The notes: generated by a model from the letters alone, not told the origin. Positions 52,580-62,994 are shown, numbered from the stretch's first letter. The stretch: 64,000 nucleotides of DNA from Gammaproteobacteria bacterium (GCA_021772915.1 JAJFLB010000054.1:1-64000), one strand, 5' to 3'. Program-made: numbers and translations.

Positions 52580-53758
52580 ATGAGTAAGCCAGAGACAGGT
52601 TGTCCAAACAACGAGTCACCAACCCTCGGTGAAGGCAAAGCGGGCGCGCTCCCAAATACACACCTCGTAAGTTCCCTGCTTTTTTGCTTGTTTTTATCAA
52701 CAGATTTACTCCCAGCCAATTCGCCATCTGACAAAGGCTTTTACCAGGGCCCGCAATACAGCGCCCTCTATGATCAGTTGCTCAATCTGGAAGAGAAAGG
52801 TGACCTCCTGGCAGCTCTGAGAATGGTCCCGAAAATTTACGCGTCCGAAATTCCCGTTGAAACTTTTCATACCACTCTCGAAAACAAAAGGCAGCAATTG
52901 CTGGAGGCTGTTGTCCAGCAGGAAACACTATTTCACATTGGTGAAGACGAAGTCACTTGCTCAGACCTTCTGAGACTGTTCACGGATCTCTACATGGGCA
53001 AACCGGATACTTATAACTTCCTTGTTCCCGTTCCAGGCAGCCTTGAACACAACCGTTTCTGTTATCTGCTGATTGTGGAAGGGCAATCTCAACAGGCCTC
53101 ACGTAACTCGATTTTGATTCCATCAACCTCCAAGTTTAACCTGAAATCTGCTTTGGACAGTGCAGACCCATGGCTGGTCTCTGCGGCCTTGTTTTTCGCT
53201 CGCAAGCAGAAAACTCCAACCATAACCGCACAGGCAGTTATTGACCGCTGGCAGGCACGTCCTGACCTGTGGGATGAGGAAAGCACCCGGCAAGCCTTGC
53301 ATTTTATTGCCCAGTTCGATTCCAGAGCCTACCGAGAACTGCAGATATCCAATGAAGACGTACGCATGGCGCTTGAAGACCTTCAGCCAGTGCGCAACTG
53401 CAAAAGTTACCTTTCCCCTCTGCTGTTTTCCTCCAGGGGGAAACAGCTCCCAACCATGGGAGACTCGACCGGAATAACATTGATTGAGCTAAGGGAAAGC
53501 GAGAAAAAAATCGGGGTCATAAAGCGCTGGGCCGGTGACGATAATCACTACTCAAAACTCGAACCAGTGAGTGAGAGGAAAATCACCGAAGCCGACCTTG
53601 AATATGGAGCCATTGTTGTGACACCGGGGGTCTATCGGATCGTATTCAATTCCGTTCACGGCACCCCCCCTTCGGGCTACTACGGCAAGAGCATTATCGT
53701 TACAGCACAGGGGGGTAATTTTGTCGTTGTTCCGGTCTCTCTTTTTGCGGCAATTTGA
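52580..53758 (+). CDS. Secreted protein of unknown function
   Basis: About 392 residues from the ATG at 52580 (MSKPETGC); the frame opens 23 codons earlier. A hydrophobic segment (about 30-47, SSLLFCLFLSTDLLPANS) looks like a signal peptide. The middle is helical and the end is beta-rich (LEYGAIVVTPGVYRIVFNSVHG...NFVVVPVSLFA), suggesting a small C-terminal sandwich. No catalytic motif and no family recognised. First of three unusual secreted proteins in a row on this strand. Confidence 0.65.
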   Translation: MSKPETGCPNNESPTLGEGKAGALPNTHLVSSLLFCLFLSTDLLPANSPSDKGFYQGPQYSALYDQLLNLEEKGDLLAALRMVPKIYASEIPVETFHTTLENKRQQLLEAVVQQETLFHIGEDEVTCSDLLRLFTDLYMGKPDTYNFLVPVPGSLEHNRFCYLLIVEGQSQQASRNSILIPSTSKFNLKSALDSADPWLVSAALFFARKQKTPTITAQAVIDRWQARPDLWDEESTRQALHFIAQFDSRAYRELQISNEDVRMALEDLQPVRNCKSYLSPLLFSSRGKQLPTMGDSTGITLIELRESEKKIGVIKRWAGDDNHYSKLEPVSERKITEADLEYGAIVVTPGVYRIVFNSVHGTPPSGYYGKSIIVTAQGGNFVVVPVSLFAAI

Positions 53759-53981
53759 TGCTGGAGACATCATTGAATCAGTCTGGCAAGCCGGCATGTC
53801 GATAACGAGGCGCTTCCAGGGCCGACCGAGGTGGCGTCCCGTGTTCGTATGAACTATTTCAATTTGGGTAGGAGTTAAAAGTGATTCCAGTATGCTAAAC
53901 ATGACAGCCTGTGAGTTTTGTTCGGTTAAAACACGTTGGCTTCAGTCTTTCGGGTCATTTTTCTTTGATGGAAGAAAGGAC

Positions 53982-56153
53982 ATGCGTAACTCAAGCGCGA
54001 TTGTGCTGCCGCTTCTTATTTTTGTTTCCTTTTCCAGTTTCGCACAACAGCAGAAACTCGGAACAACCAGCTATCCCGCTCTATGCGGAGAGCTCGACAA
54101 AAGCATTACGAGTCAGATTCTACCGCCGGGCACCTACAAATTGATTCCCAAGCTGCGGCCAGGCCAGACCGTGGCTTCTGTAACGGTAAATCTCATGGAA
54201 ACAGGATCAATTACCATGCCTCCAGCACAGGATGCACCGGACGCTGATAAGGATGTCGAGCCGGGTAATACGGGTATTGTCACTACACCAATAAAGGAAC
54301 CTGAAGAGAAGCCTTCCACGCCTGTTGGTCCCGAATCCAGTTGTGAATTCGGTTTACCCAGCCGAACGGGAGGGCCCAGCGTACTTCAACTTACCGAGGC
54401 AGACTTACCGGCAGGTGCGCATTTCTCTGACGCCAACCTGCGCGGGAACATAAACGACCCTTGCGTGGTTAACCAGCATATTCTTTTCGGAGAGGATCCG
54501 GCGAATATGGTTGAGTTCCATGTCAGCCCCTGGACCGGGTCTGAACGCTACTTCGACCGCAAGCACAGAATGCTCGCCACGGGTCAGTTCAATCAGCTGT
54601 ACATTCCGCCTGCGCGACCCGGACACGCAATGTTGGGTACACAGCAGTTGTACGTACACGATAAGACCAGCAACAACAAGCAGCTTCTCATGCAGGTGGG
54701 CAACTATTTTGTCGAGATGCACCGGCCGGCAGTGGGGGGGGTAACCCAGCAGTCGGACCCGATCAGCAAGGAGAGATTCGAAGCCATAGGCAAGGCCGGC
54801 GAAAGCAGGATCGCGGCTGTGGCGGGGATCCCAGACGGGCAAATGCTTGACGACAATCCCTCTGAGTTTGAGTGGAGGGGTGCGACTAGAACTGTTGTAT
54901 GGCCAGTCAGCTTCGTGAACGGAATACTGAAAGTCCAAGGCGCCGGAAAGCCTAAGTGGGGAACCGAATGGACTGTTGTTGATATGGGCGTAAAAAGTTA
55001 CCGCGGTAAGGGAACAGGAGCCGGGCCGGTGGTGACCTACACGAAGGACAACAAGCGCTGGACAGTTGTCACACTTAACCACAATACCGGGAGCAAAGGC
55101 AACGATCGTGGTTTCGACGCCCGTGTGAGTATCATGACGGTGGGTAAATTCGGGGCCACGCTGCGTGTCGGAAGCACGTGTTACGACTATAGCTGGAAGC
55201 ACTTGAAGATAATTAGCTGTGGCTCTGGCAACTTCATTCCGGGAGGTCAAACCAATAAGCCCGGAACGGATGATCCGAAACCGACCCAGGACAATAAGGA
55301 CCCGGAAGACGTTACGTCCACGACCGGGACCGGACAGAATACAGGATCGGGCGGGACCGTCATTAAAGCGCCACTGATACTACATCTGTCGCAGACGAAA
55401 CCCGAACCAGAGACATGGCTTACCAGTCCTTCGGACGTGGACATGTCATGTCCGGAGTTCCCTACCTCGCACATCAAGCGTTTTCTGCCCGGAGTACTTA
55501 TTTTACAGGTAGGGTGGGCTCAGCGCTTCGCACCACGGACCGAGACTAAGGAAATACCGGGTGGGTTCATTGGGTTCGTGAATAGTCGCACCGGCAAAGA
55601 GAGCAATATTGGGTATTTTGAAGGGAATGAAATTGTTGCTGAGAACCCGGGATGCCAATGGGTGGCTTTTGCGCACCCCAATTACCCAACAACAGCTTGG
55701 CTTATCAAAGTTGTTCCAGCAGTTGAGGATCCTCCCCCCATAAATAAACCATGGAGCACCTCGTCCGAAGAACTCCTCTTTGGTCGGGTGTATGTCATGA
55801 AAAAAGCAGGGCGAGAGTACCTCAACAAGGTTCGGATTTCATTGAACCGCGTGGATGGGCGAAACCTGGAGACGCAGAGCAATACGGGAAAGAACCTGGC
55901 GGGACAGAATGAGGAAGGACACTACGGATTTACCGGAATTGAGCTTGGTCGTCTACCTGCAGGAACCTACTCGATCCGCGCCTATAAGCGAACCGGTGCC
56001 CTGTCCACCGATTTGTGGCAGAAGAAGCCAGAGCACCGTGTGAAATTACCTTTCAAGCCGGGGGAAAAGTTCACACAGGACATTGAGCTGGACACGGCCG
56101 GTGATCATTGGGAATACGATCTGAATGAGATAGACAAGAGGCTGAATCAATGA
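53982..56153 (+). CDS. Large secreted protein of unknown function
   Basis: 723 residues from the ATG at 53982 (MRNSSAIVLPLLIFVSFSSFAQQ, a clear signal peptide, AAAGGA in front). A Pro/Glu/Asp-rich linker (about 70-115) joins an N-terminal part to a beta-rich domain (ANMVEFHVSPWTGSERYFDRKHRML). A second Gly/Asp/Thr-rich linker (about 420-465) joins it to a C-terminal half ending with a carboxypeptidase-regulatory-like sandwich (GFTGIELGRLPAGTYSIRAYKRTG). The stop overlaps the next start by four bases, so it is coupled with the 1294-residue protein. Function unknown; probably surface-associated. Confidence 0.7.
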   Translation: MRNSSAIVLPLLIFVSFSSFAQQQKLGTTSYPALCGELDKSITSQILPPGTYKLIPKLRPGQTVASVTVNLMETGSITMPPAQDAPDADKDVEPGNTGIVTTPIKEPEEKPSTPVGPESSCEFGLPSRTGGPSVLQLTEADLPAGAHFSDANLRGNINDPCVVNQHILFGEDPANMVEFHVSPWTGSERYFDRKHRMLATGQFNQLYIPPARPGHAMLGTQQLYVHDKTSNNKQLLMQVGNYFVEMHRPAVGGVTQQSDPISKERFEAIGKAGESRIAAVAGIPDGQMLDDNPSEFEWRGATRTVVWPVSFVNGILKVQGAGKPKWGTEWTVVDMGVKSYRGKGTGAGPVVTYTKDNKRWTVVTLNHNTGSKGNDRGFDARVSIMTVGKFGATLRVGSTCYDYSWKHLKIISCGSGNFIPGGQTNKPGTDDPKPTQDNKDPEDVTSTTGTGQNTGSGGTVIKAPLILHLSQTKPEPETWLTSPSDVDMSCPEFPTSHIKRFLPGVLILQVGWAQRFAPRTETKEIPGGFIGFVNSRTGKESNIGYFEGNEIVAENPGCQWVAFAHPNYPTTAWLIKVVPAVEDPPPINKPWSTSSEELLFGRVYVMKKAGREYLNKVRISLNRVDGRNLETQSNTGKNLAGQNEEGHYGFTGIELGRLPAGTYSIRAYKRTGALSTDLWQKKPEHRVKLPFKPGEKFTQDIELDTAGDHWEYDLNEIDKRLNQ

Positions 56154-59100
56154 AGACATCACGAAGAAGATGTTTTGGTCGTCTGTCGCTGATCTCTTTA
56201 TTTGCAGCAACCGTCTGCCTTTCTTACCCGGCGCAAGCCGAAACCGTCAAGCTTTGGGGAAAGACGACCCCTTCCGGCGTGGAGGGCAACACCATCACGC
56301 TGAAAAACCCCGCCACTATCGTGGGCATTGAAGGTGATGCCCTGGAATACTGCATCTGGCGGGTAGAGCCAGGAGGACAGGATGTATCGGTACCACAAAT
56401 TCCCGATCATACAGATGGCCAACCAACAGGTGATGGGCCTCCTGACTCGACAGGTTCAACACCAGGACAACAGAGTATATCGCTTGCAGGTAATTGGTTG
56501 GGCATAGTGCATCGGCACATCGTGTCAATTGCACAAAATGGTCAAGAACTCACAGTAATACCTACAGGAAATAAGGGGTTTGTAGGGTGGAAGAGAGCAA
56601 CCGGCGTATTGAAGAAAGACATAGTTCACATGAGTTTTGACGATATCAAACTAACTGGAACCATTACACCAAAGGGCGATAAAATATCCTGGTCCAATAA
56701 TTCCATATGGATTCGCCAACGTTCGACTGCGGATACTGCCCCCACTGACGAACCAGCTACAAAGTGTGGTTTGGGGACAAGATGGGACGATGAAACAGCG
56801 GGCTGGAAAGGGGTTTGGGTCCGGCGTGGACAGAGCAACGTTTTCGACGCCAATTGGACACGGGGTAGCCTGACGGAAAAAGCAGTACTAACCGTCAACA
56901 TTCATGGAAATACCGTGGACGTGCAGCGGAGGCAGGTTGCTGGAGGGTCGCACCTCGGGCAGGGGTGTGTCTCTCACGGCACTGTCGCTGCCGATAAGGT
57001 GACAGTCACGGGTACGGTCAGTTGCGACTGGTCTCCGGGTCCCCACAACTGGCGATCCACTATCAGATGCGATGACACGATAGATTCAGACCCCAATAAT
57101 GGCATCGAATTTCCACCAGATTCTGAACCACCACATGGGAATGGGTCGGGCACCCCCGATCCAATAACTCACGGCCAGAACGAGCCCAGTGGGGGTCTCT
57201 CCCCAATAGCCGACTCCCACGTCTATTCCTATGACTACCGCAACTGGAACAAGGCCAACTGGGGGAAATACAACATCCTGGGTGCCGGTTGGCACCCACA
57301 AGGTGGAGAGAAACGAACATTTCTCAAATTCGACCTGGCCGGGCTTAATGCCAACAGTATCAGCAGAGTCAGGCTGAAGTTGTTTCACTATCACACCGGC
57401 GGCGGCAATAACCGGTTGAATCTTGGCGTATACGGGATCACTCAGCCCTGGCGGGAGGGCAAGGATACTTATCACTCAGGCCAGATGGAAAAAACGGCGG
57501 CCCCAGGAGAAATTAGCTGGGTCAATCAGCCCTCATTTAATTTTGACCCGATAGCACAATTTAATCCCGGGCCGGGGACCAACAAGTTTGTCGAGGTGGA
57601 TATTACCCCACTGGTGATGGCATGGCTTACTGGGAAACCCAATTACGGTTTGGTGATCAAGCCGGTTGGAATTATGTCTGGCAGGGCAGCAGAAACACAA
57701 TATGGTTTTCGTTCCCGCGAGTTCGATGAGACTGAAAAACGCCCTGCCCTGGTGCTGTCTGGTGCCGGGTCAACAGGACAACCGGGTGAGCCGGGTGGAG
57801 GATTGGGTGGTGATGTCATCGATGATGATGACTGGACGTCCACTCAACAGCCTGACAGTAAAAGCACGTTTTCCTGTGAAAATAAAGACAATGAAGAAAA
57901 TGGCTGCTGCTGCTTCAAGGGAGCCCATACGTATCGGTTTGGTTCACGGCCGGTCACAAATGTCCTCGCCAGGTTTGACACCGGTAGAACAGTTAATTGC
58001 CGCAGTACAGTGAGCCTCGATGTTGATCATGGAAATGGATGGGAAACGGTGCAATCCATACAGGCCAACTCATCCAGGGAGGGCAGCGAGGTGGCCCCTA
58101 CAGATGTGTTGGTGCCGATAAACGGTGCCATAGAAGGTTTCAGGATATCGGACGGTTGTGTGTGCTGTATTGATGCATCGGAGATATCGCTTAATGCAGG
58201 CTCTTCCGGTGGAGGGTTGGGTGGTGATGTCATCGACGGTGAAACTGTAGGGGTATCGCGATGGTGGCATTCAATAGACAAGGATTGGATAACTTTAGCT
58301 GATGGCGAAATTTCAGATTCACAAATGCATTCCTGGGGATACACCAAGAAGCAATTTCAATTCTTTGGATCAAAAGCCAAAACACTCAATAGTGTGGCAG
58401 TACATCGATGGTGGCACAGTGCAGACAAGGATTGGATATCTTTAGCGGACGGAGAGATTTCAGATTCACAAATGCATTCCTGGGGATATGCCAAGAAGCA
58501 ATTTCAATTCTTTGGATCAAAAGCCAAAACACCCAATAGTGTGGCAGTACATCGATGGTGGCACAGCGCAGACAAGGATTGGATATCTATAGCTGATGGC
58601 GAGATTTCAGATTCACAAATGCACGCCTTGGGATATGCCAAGAAAAAGCTCCAGTTCTACAGTTGGCAATCCGGAAAACCGGGAGGTGGTTCGGGCGCTG
58701 GCATTGGTACTGGAATAGGCAGTGGTACGGGTAGCGGAAGCAGCGAAACCCAAAAATGCGGATTAGGAATGAGATGGGATGAGGTCGAAGTTTCGGGCTG
58801 GACGGGTGTTTGGACCCGAAGGGGAGCTAGTAACGTGTTCGATGCCCACTGGACATTGGGCGGGAAGCAGGACAGGGCGACGCTCAAGATCAGCATGCAG
58901 GGAAACACTGTGAATATAAATCGACAGCAAACTGATAGTGGGTCTTCCAATCCAGGGCAGGAATGCAGATATAAAGGCACTCTCGCTGCCGATAATGTGA
59001 CAGTGACCGGATCCTATGGTTGCGATTGGGCTGCAGGTCCCTACAATTGGCGCGCTACTATCAGCTGCAACAGCGGTGGATCTGGCATCGGAACGGGTAC

Positions 59101-60034
59101 TGGAGTTGGTGGCGGAACCGGCGGAGGCTCCACATCGTCAGGTTCATCAAGTAGTGGCCCTTCCATATCGTCGGATTCATCAAACGGTGGCTTTTCCGCT
59201 TCAACAAAAGAGCACTATAGCTGGGCAGACTGGGAGTTGATTTGTCCACAACCGTGGAAACTGGTCGAATCTACTGGTCCTACTATTATCGGCACGAGAA
59301 AACTCTATCGCTGTGCCTACCGAGGCTTAAGCGCAATTCTACGAGCAGTCGAGACTCGAAAAGATGGAACACCTGGGAGTGATTCTTACAACGTCGTTTT
59401 TTTCTACGACACGAATAATCCACAAAGTCTGACAAGCAGGAACGTCAGAGACTTGTTATTTGGTGCCAATGGGAACCCGGGTTCAGAAACACTCAAAGAC
59501 ATATATTTGAATGCTACGAAAAATCGCTGGGAATCCGTAAACAGACAATATGTTCGGTGGACGAGTACTGGCAGTAAAGATGAAGAATTGAACTATTTCA
59601 ATCTACAACATCACAGTGGCATTTGGGATGCTCCGGTAAAGACCCACTCCAAATGGTATCCGAATGGTGCTCTTTCATATGAAAAAAAATATGAAGCGGT
59701 CGAAGACCCTGACCATTGGCGTTCAGTTGTTGTATCAAGTGTCTCTTATGGGCCTGATAAACGTATAAGTAAGCGTTATAAAGACTTTGTCATTAGACAG
59801 AATTCAGATGGATATTGGAACAGCTTTGCTACTCACGTTATGACCTGGGCTGGTAATCCATCTTTTAAGAATGGTGAATTTTTTTATAAAGTTGTGCAGC
59901 AACCATCGGGGGTATGGACAAGTTTTGAAATGAAATATCTCACTTATAGCAAGAATGGTGATGCACGCATCGAAAGACTTCACGAAATTTATTTCGAAGC
60001 CACCTGTAACTGTTACAAGTCGAAACGTATCTAA
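56150..60034 (+). CDS. Giant mosaic secreted protein with DNRLRE and tandem repeats
   Basis: 1294 residues with a signal peptide (1-30, ..SYPAQAE). In order: a KCGLG.RWD..GW.GVW.RRG module (about 204-305), a DNRLRE-type beta domain (about 345-540, SHVYSYDYRNWNKANWG, DITPLVMAWL), a Cys-rich domain (about 575-680), and three 49-residue repeats RWWHS.DKDWI.LADGEISDSQMH (about 704-840). A second copy of the first module follows (about 865-970), then a Gly/Ser linker and a C-terminal domain with CPQPWKL, RKLYRCAYRG and many Tyr/Trp (about 1020-1294). Glycine linkers GGLGGDVIDD/GGLGGDVIDG repeat. Built by internal duplication; likely a surface or matrix protein. Not recognised as a whole. Confidence 0.75.
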   Translation: MKTSRRRCFGRLSLISLFAATVCLSYPAQAETVKLWGKTTPSGVEGNTITLKNPATIVGIEGDALEYCIWRVEPGGQDVSVPQIPDHTDGQPTGDGPPDSTGSTPGQQSISLAGNWLGIVHRHIVSIAQNGQELTVIPTGNKGFVGWKRATGVLKKDIVHMSFDDIKLTGTITPKGDKISWSNNSIWIRQRSTADTAPTDEPATKCGLGTRWDDETAGWKGVWVRRGQSNVFDANWTRGSLTEKAVLTVNIHGNTVDVQRRQVAGGSHLGQGCVSHGTVAADKVTVTGTVSCDWSPGPHNWRSTIRCDDTIDSDPNNGIEFPPDSEPPHGNGSGTPDPITHGQNEPSGGLSPIADSHVYSYDYRNWNKANWGKYNILGAGWHPQGGEKRTFLKFDLAGLNANSISRVRLKLFHYHTGGGNNRLNLGVYGITQPWREGKDTYHSGQMEKTAAPGEISWVNQPSFNFDPIAQFNPGPGTNKFVEVDITPLVMAWLTGKPNYGLVIKPVGIMSGRAAETQYGFRSREFDETEKRPALVLSGAGSTGQPGEPGGGLGGDVIDDDDWTSTQQPDSKSTFSCENKDNEENGCCCFKGAHTYRFGSRPVTNVLARFDTGRTVNCRSTVSLDVDHGNGWETVQSIQANSSREGSEVAPTDVLVPINGAIEGFRISDGCVCCIDASEISLNAGSSGGGLGGDVIDGETVGVSRWWHSIDKDWITLADGEISDSQMHSWGYTKKQFQFFGSKAKTLNSVAVHRWWHSADKDWISLADGEISDSQMHSWGYAKKQFQFFGSKAKTPNSVAVHRWWHSADKDWISIADGEISDSQMHALGYAKKKLQFYSWQSGKPGGGSGAGIGTGIGSGTGSGSSETQKCGLGMRWDEVEVSGWTGVWTRRGASNVFDAHWTLGGKQDRATLKISMQGNTVNINRQQTDSGSSNPGQECRYKGTLAADNVTVTGSYGCDWAAGPYNWRATISCNSGGSGIGTGTGVGGGTGGGSTSSGSSSSGPSISSDSSNGGFSASTKEHYSWADWELICPQPWKLVESTGPTIIGTRKLYRCAYRGLSAILRAVETRKDGTPGSDSYNVVFFYDTNNPQSLTSRNVRDLLFGANGNPGSETLKDIYLNATKNRWESVNRQYVRWTSTGSKDEELNYFNLQHHSGIWDAPVKTHSKWYPNGALSYEKKYEAVEDPDHWRSVVVSSVSYGPDKRISKRYKDFVIRQNSDGYWNSFATHVMTWAGNPSFKNGEFFYKVVQQPSGVWTSFEMKYLTYSKNGDARIERLHEIYFEATCNCYKSKRI
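58259..58699 (+). repeat. Three 147-bp tandem coding repeats
   Basis: Units begin at 58259, 58406 and 58553 (CGATGGTGGCA), each 147 bp, 49 codons. Units 2 and 3 and much of unit 1 are nearly identical at DNA level; the end of the third has drifted. Near-identity suggests recent duplication or gene conversion. Confidence 0.85.
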
Positions 60035-60103
60035 AAAAGATCAATGCCGCTATTAGCTGCATTGTCCGAATGACGGTGTGGGAATGGACGGCGCTTGTGA
60101 ATT

Positions 60104-61099
60104 CTACTCCACCCTCCAGGTATTCCTGCTATTGATGACATCCTGTACCCGCGCAGTGCGGGTCAGCCCCGTAGGGTGATTGGCATAGAATTTATCCTCA
60201 AAACTCTGCTCTGACCGGCGGTGGATGACACCCAACGCCATGGGAAACTCCGGTGTTTGCATACCCAACAGCAACTGCGCGAGCACCGGGCTGGTCTCAT
60301 CATGCTGCAAAATTTCATCCGCGTGGTTTTCAGTATCGACAACTTCCAGCTGCATCCGCTGCTGAACAAAGCGCAGACCTTTCGACCCCCCCTCACCAAA
60401 TACCAGGGGGGCGCCATGTTGTACATGTAGTTGCCCATCTACGGTCTTCGTCTTGTCGGTAAAGGACCCGAATATCTGGTCGTTGTAGACGATGCAGTTT
60501 TGAAAAAGCTCCACGAAAGCTGTGCCGTTGTACGCATGTACCGCTTTCAAAACTGGTTCGAGACGGGTCTTGTCCGTATCGACAGCACGGGCGATGAAGC
60601 GGGCACCGGCACCGAGCGCAAATAACCCGGCTGATAGCGGCGTATCCGTTGAACCCAGCGGCGTAGTGGGTGAGCGTGTGCCCGGCCTTGATGTCGGCGA
60701 GTACTGACCCTTGGTCAGACCGTAGATCTCGTTGTTGAACAGCAACACCTTCAAGCCGACATTTCGCCGCAGGGTGTGCAACATGTGATTCCCACCGATG
60801 GATAAGCCATCACCGTCACCCGTGACTACCCACACGTCAAGACCAGGATTGGCAAGCTTGAGCCCGGTGGCCACGGCGGGTGCCCGACCATGGATGGTGT
60901 GAAACCCGTAGGCATTCATGTAGTAGGGAAATCGCGAGGAGCAACCAATACCTGAAATAAATACCGTCGATTCCGGTTTTGCTCCCACCTCCGCCAGGGT
61001 ACGTTGCACCGACTTGAGAATCGCATAGTCACCGCAACCGGGACACCAACGTACTTCCTGCGAGGTCTCAAAATCCTTGAAGGTCAGCTCCGCGCTCAT
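60104..61099 (-). CDS. korB: 2-Oxoacid:ferredoxin oxidoreductase, beta subunit
   Basis: 331 residues. Thiamine-pyrophosphate site GDGDGLSIGGNHMLHTLRRN..NNEIYGLTKGQ. Four cysteines for the [4Fe-4S] cluster: WCPGCGDY (two), IGCSSRF and FQNCIVYND. With KorA it oxidises a 2-oxoacid, probably 2-oxoglutarate, plus CoA to acyl-CoA and reduces ferredoxin. Its start overlaps the end of korA by four bases. Last gene of the marR-korA-korB operon and convergent with the giant secreted protein gene. Confidence 0.93.
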   Translation of the reverse strand: MSAELTFKDFETSQEVRWCPGCGDYAILKSVQRTLAEVGAKPESTVFISGIGCSSRFPYYMNAYGFHTIHGRAPAVATGLKLANPGLDVWVVTGDGDGLSIGGNHMLHTLRRNVGLKVLLFNNEIYGLTKGQYSPTSRPGTRSPTTPLGSTDTPLSAGLFALGAGARFIARAVDTDKTRLEPVLKAVHAYNGTAFVELFQNCIVYNDQIFGSFTDKTKTVDGQLHVQHGAPLVFGEGGSKGLRFVQQRMQLEVVDTENHADEILQHDETSPVLAQLLLGMQTPEFPMALGVIHRRSEQSFEDKFYANHPTGLTRTARVQDVINSRNTWRVE

Positions 61100-62985
61100 A
61101 AGCTGGCCTCCCGTGGTGTCGGGGTGTCTGGTTCGCTCGAAGATTGCGGCAATTGTGCACGGATTGCATCGACCAGGTCCGCCACCCTGAAAGGCTGTCC
61201 GGTGACATTGTTCAGCGGTACAACCTCAAAACCAAACCTTGCCCTGATCAGGGTCGATAACTGCCCCATGTTCATTTCCGGAATCAACAGCCGGTCAAAC
61301 CCGGCGAGCAGAGACTCGAGATTTTCGGGAAACGGATTGAGCTGACGGATGTGCACATGACTAACCGGGTAGCCGGTGTCACGCAAGCGGCGCACGGCCT
61401 GGTAGATCGGTCCATATGTCGAGCCCCAGCCCACCACCCCAAGTTCACCTTGATCAGGACCCAGAGCGACTTTCTGTGGTGCTAGAAACTTTGCCACCGA
61501 GGCAACCTTGTCCGCCCGCATTTGTGACATGTGTTGATGGTTTTCAGCGTTGTTGGAAAGGTGTCCGGTTTCAATATTCGTCTCCAGACCTCCCAGGCGA
61601 TGCATCAGCTCAGGTGTTCCCGGGACCACCCACGGACGACCAAAACTCACCGGGTCACGCTGGAAGGCAATCGATTCCCCGTCCGCACCCGCCGTCAGGA
61701 GTGGGGGCTGGTTACACTCTATTGGAGCATAGTCGCCCATGTCCGGTAAGGCCCACGGCTCGGCTGCGTTGGTAAGGTAACCGTCGGTCAGGATTATCAC
61801 GGGTGTCATGTGACGCAACGCGACCCGCACGGCTTCAATGGCCACCTCGAAACAATCACTGGGTGATGCGGGCGCCAATACGGGTACCGGTGTGTCTGCG
61901 TTGCGGCCAAACACCGCCTGGTAAAGGTCGGACTGCTCGGTCTTGGTTGGCAAACCCGTCGCTGGTCCACCTCGTTGTGAGTTGATCACGACCAGGGGAA
62001 TCTCGGCACTGACAGCCAATCCAATGGCCTCCGTTTTAAGGGCAATCCCCGGTCCGGAGCTCGAGGTAACACCGATTGCACCGCCATAGGACGCCCCAAT
62101 GGCCGCACAGGCGGCCGCGATTTCATCCTCGGCCTGAAAAATGCCAACCCCCAGTTGTGACAGTCGCACCAGGTGATGCAAAAGAGATGACGCCGGGGTG
62201 ATCGGGTACGAACAAAATAACAAACGCCGGTCCGCCAGTTCACCCGCAGCAGCGAGCCCCAGGGCCAGCACCTCACTGCCGGTTGCGCCACGGTACTGGC
62301 CGGGTGCAAAGTCGGCTGCTTGCAGCTCAACCCGTTGAGGTGGAGCCGATAACTCGGCCGTTTCAGCATAAGCATTGCCCGCTCTCAACGCTGCAAGGTT
62401 CGCCTTGACCAGCAACTTGTTTTTCTTGAATTTCCCGGCGATGTAGCCCTCAATCGGTGTGAGTTCACGATCGAACATCCACAATAATAACCCCAGTGCC
62501 CAGAAATTTTTACAACGCCCGGCACTGGTTTTGGTGAGATCAAGGTCTGCTACCGCTTCAAGGGTGCGCTGGCTGATCTCAACCTCCAGTACGCGGTAAC
62601 CGTCAAGTTCACCAGTCTCCCGGGGATCCTTCTCAAAACCAGCTTTGGCCAGATTGCGGCGGGTAAAACTGTTGGTATTGATAATGATCAGCGCCCCCTC
62701 CGCGAGTAAGGGTCTGCTGACCTTCAGGGCCGCCGGATTGAAGGCCACCAAAACCTGTGGGTCGTCGCCCGACGTGGTAATTGGCCCGGCGCCGAGGTTG
62801 ACCTGGTAGGCGGAAACCCCAAAAGTACTGCCCAGGGGTGCGCGAATCTCGGCAGGAAAATCCTGAAAAGTAGTGAAGTCACTGCCCGCATAGGCACTCG
62901 AGGCAACAAACTGCGACCCCATCAACTGCACGCCGTCTCCCGAATCACCGGCGATCCGCAGAACAATGGACTCTCTTTCACCCAT
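61096..62985 (-). CDS. korA: 2-Oxoacid:ferredoxin oxidoreductase, fused gamma-alpha subunit
   Basis: 629 residues. The N-terminal gamma part (1-190, AGDSGDGVQLMGSQF) is fused to the alpha part (from about 225), with YPITPASSLLHHLV, EDEIAAACAAIGASYGGA, TSSSGPGIALKTEAIGLA and a C-terminal GWGSTYGPIYQAVRRLRD. This two-gene layout is the one of KorAB that feeds ferredoxin-dependent reductases in anaerobic aromatic degraders. It lies ten bases after marR, so it is in the same transcript. Confidence 0.93.
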   Translation of the reverse strand: MGERESIVLRIAGDSGDGVQLMGSQFVASSAYAGSDFTTFQDFPAEIRAPLGSTFGVSAYQVNLGAGPITTSGDDPQVLVAFNPAALKVSRPLLAEGALIIINTNSFTRRNLAKAGFEKDPRETGELDGYRVLEVEISQRTLEAVADLDLTKTSAGRCKNFWALGLLLWMFDRELTPIEGYIAGKFKKNKLLVKANLAALRAGNAYAETAELSAPPQRVELQAADFAPGQYRGATGSEVLALGLAAAGELADRRLLFCSYPITPASSLLHHLVRLSQLGVGIFQAEDEIAAACAAIGASYGGAIGVTSSSGPGIALKTEAIGLAVSAEIPLVVINSQRGGPATGLPTKTEQSDLYQAVFGRNADTPVPVLAPASPSDCFEVAIEAVRVALRHMTPVIILTDGYLTNAAEPWALPDMGDYAPIECNQPPLLTAGADGESIAFQRDPVSFGRPWVVPGTPELMHRLGGLETNIETGHLSNNAENHQHMSQMRADKVASVAKFLAPQKVALGPDQGELGVVGWGSTYGPIYQAVRRLRDTGYPVSHVHIRQLNPFPENLESLLAGFDRLLIPEMNMGQLSTLIRARFGFEVVPLNNVTGQPFRVADLVDAIRAQLPQSSSEPDTPTPREASL

Positions 62986-62994
62986 GCCGTTTGC

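Noticed and set aside
58259-58699. CRISPR array or intergenic satellite
   Set aside because: The 147-bp repeats are contiguous, in frame and encode protein; there are no spacers.
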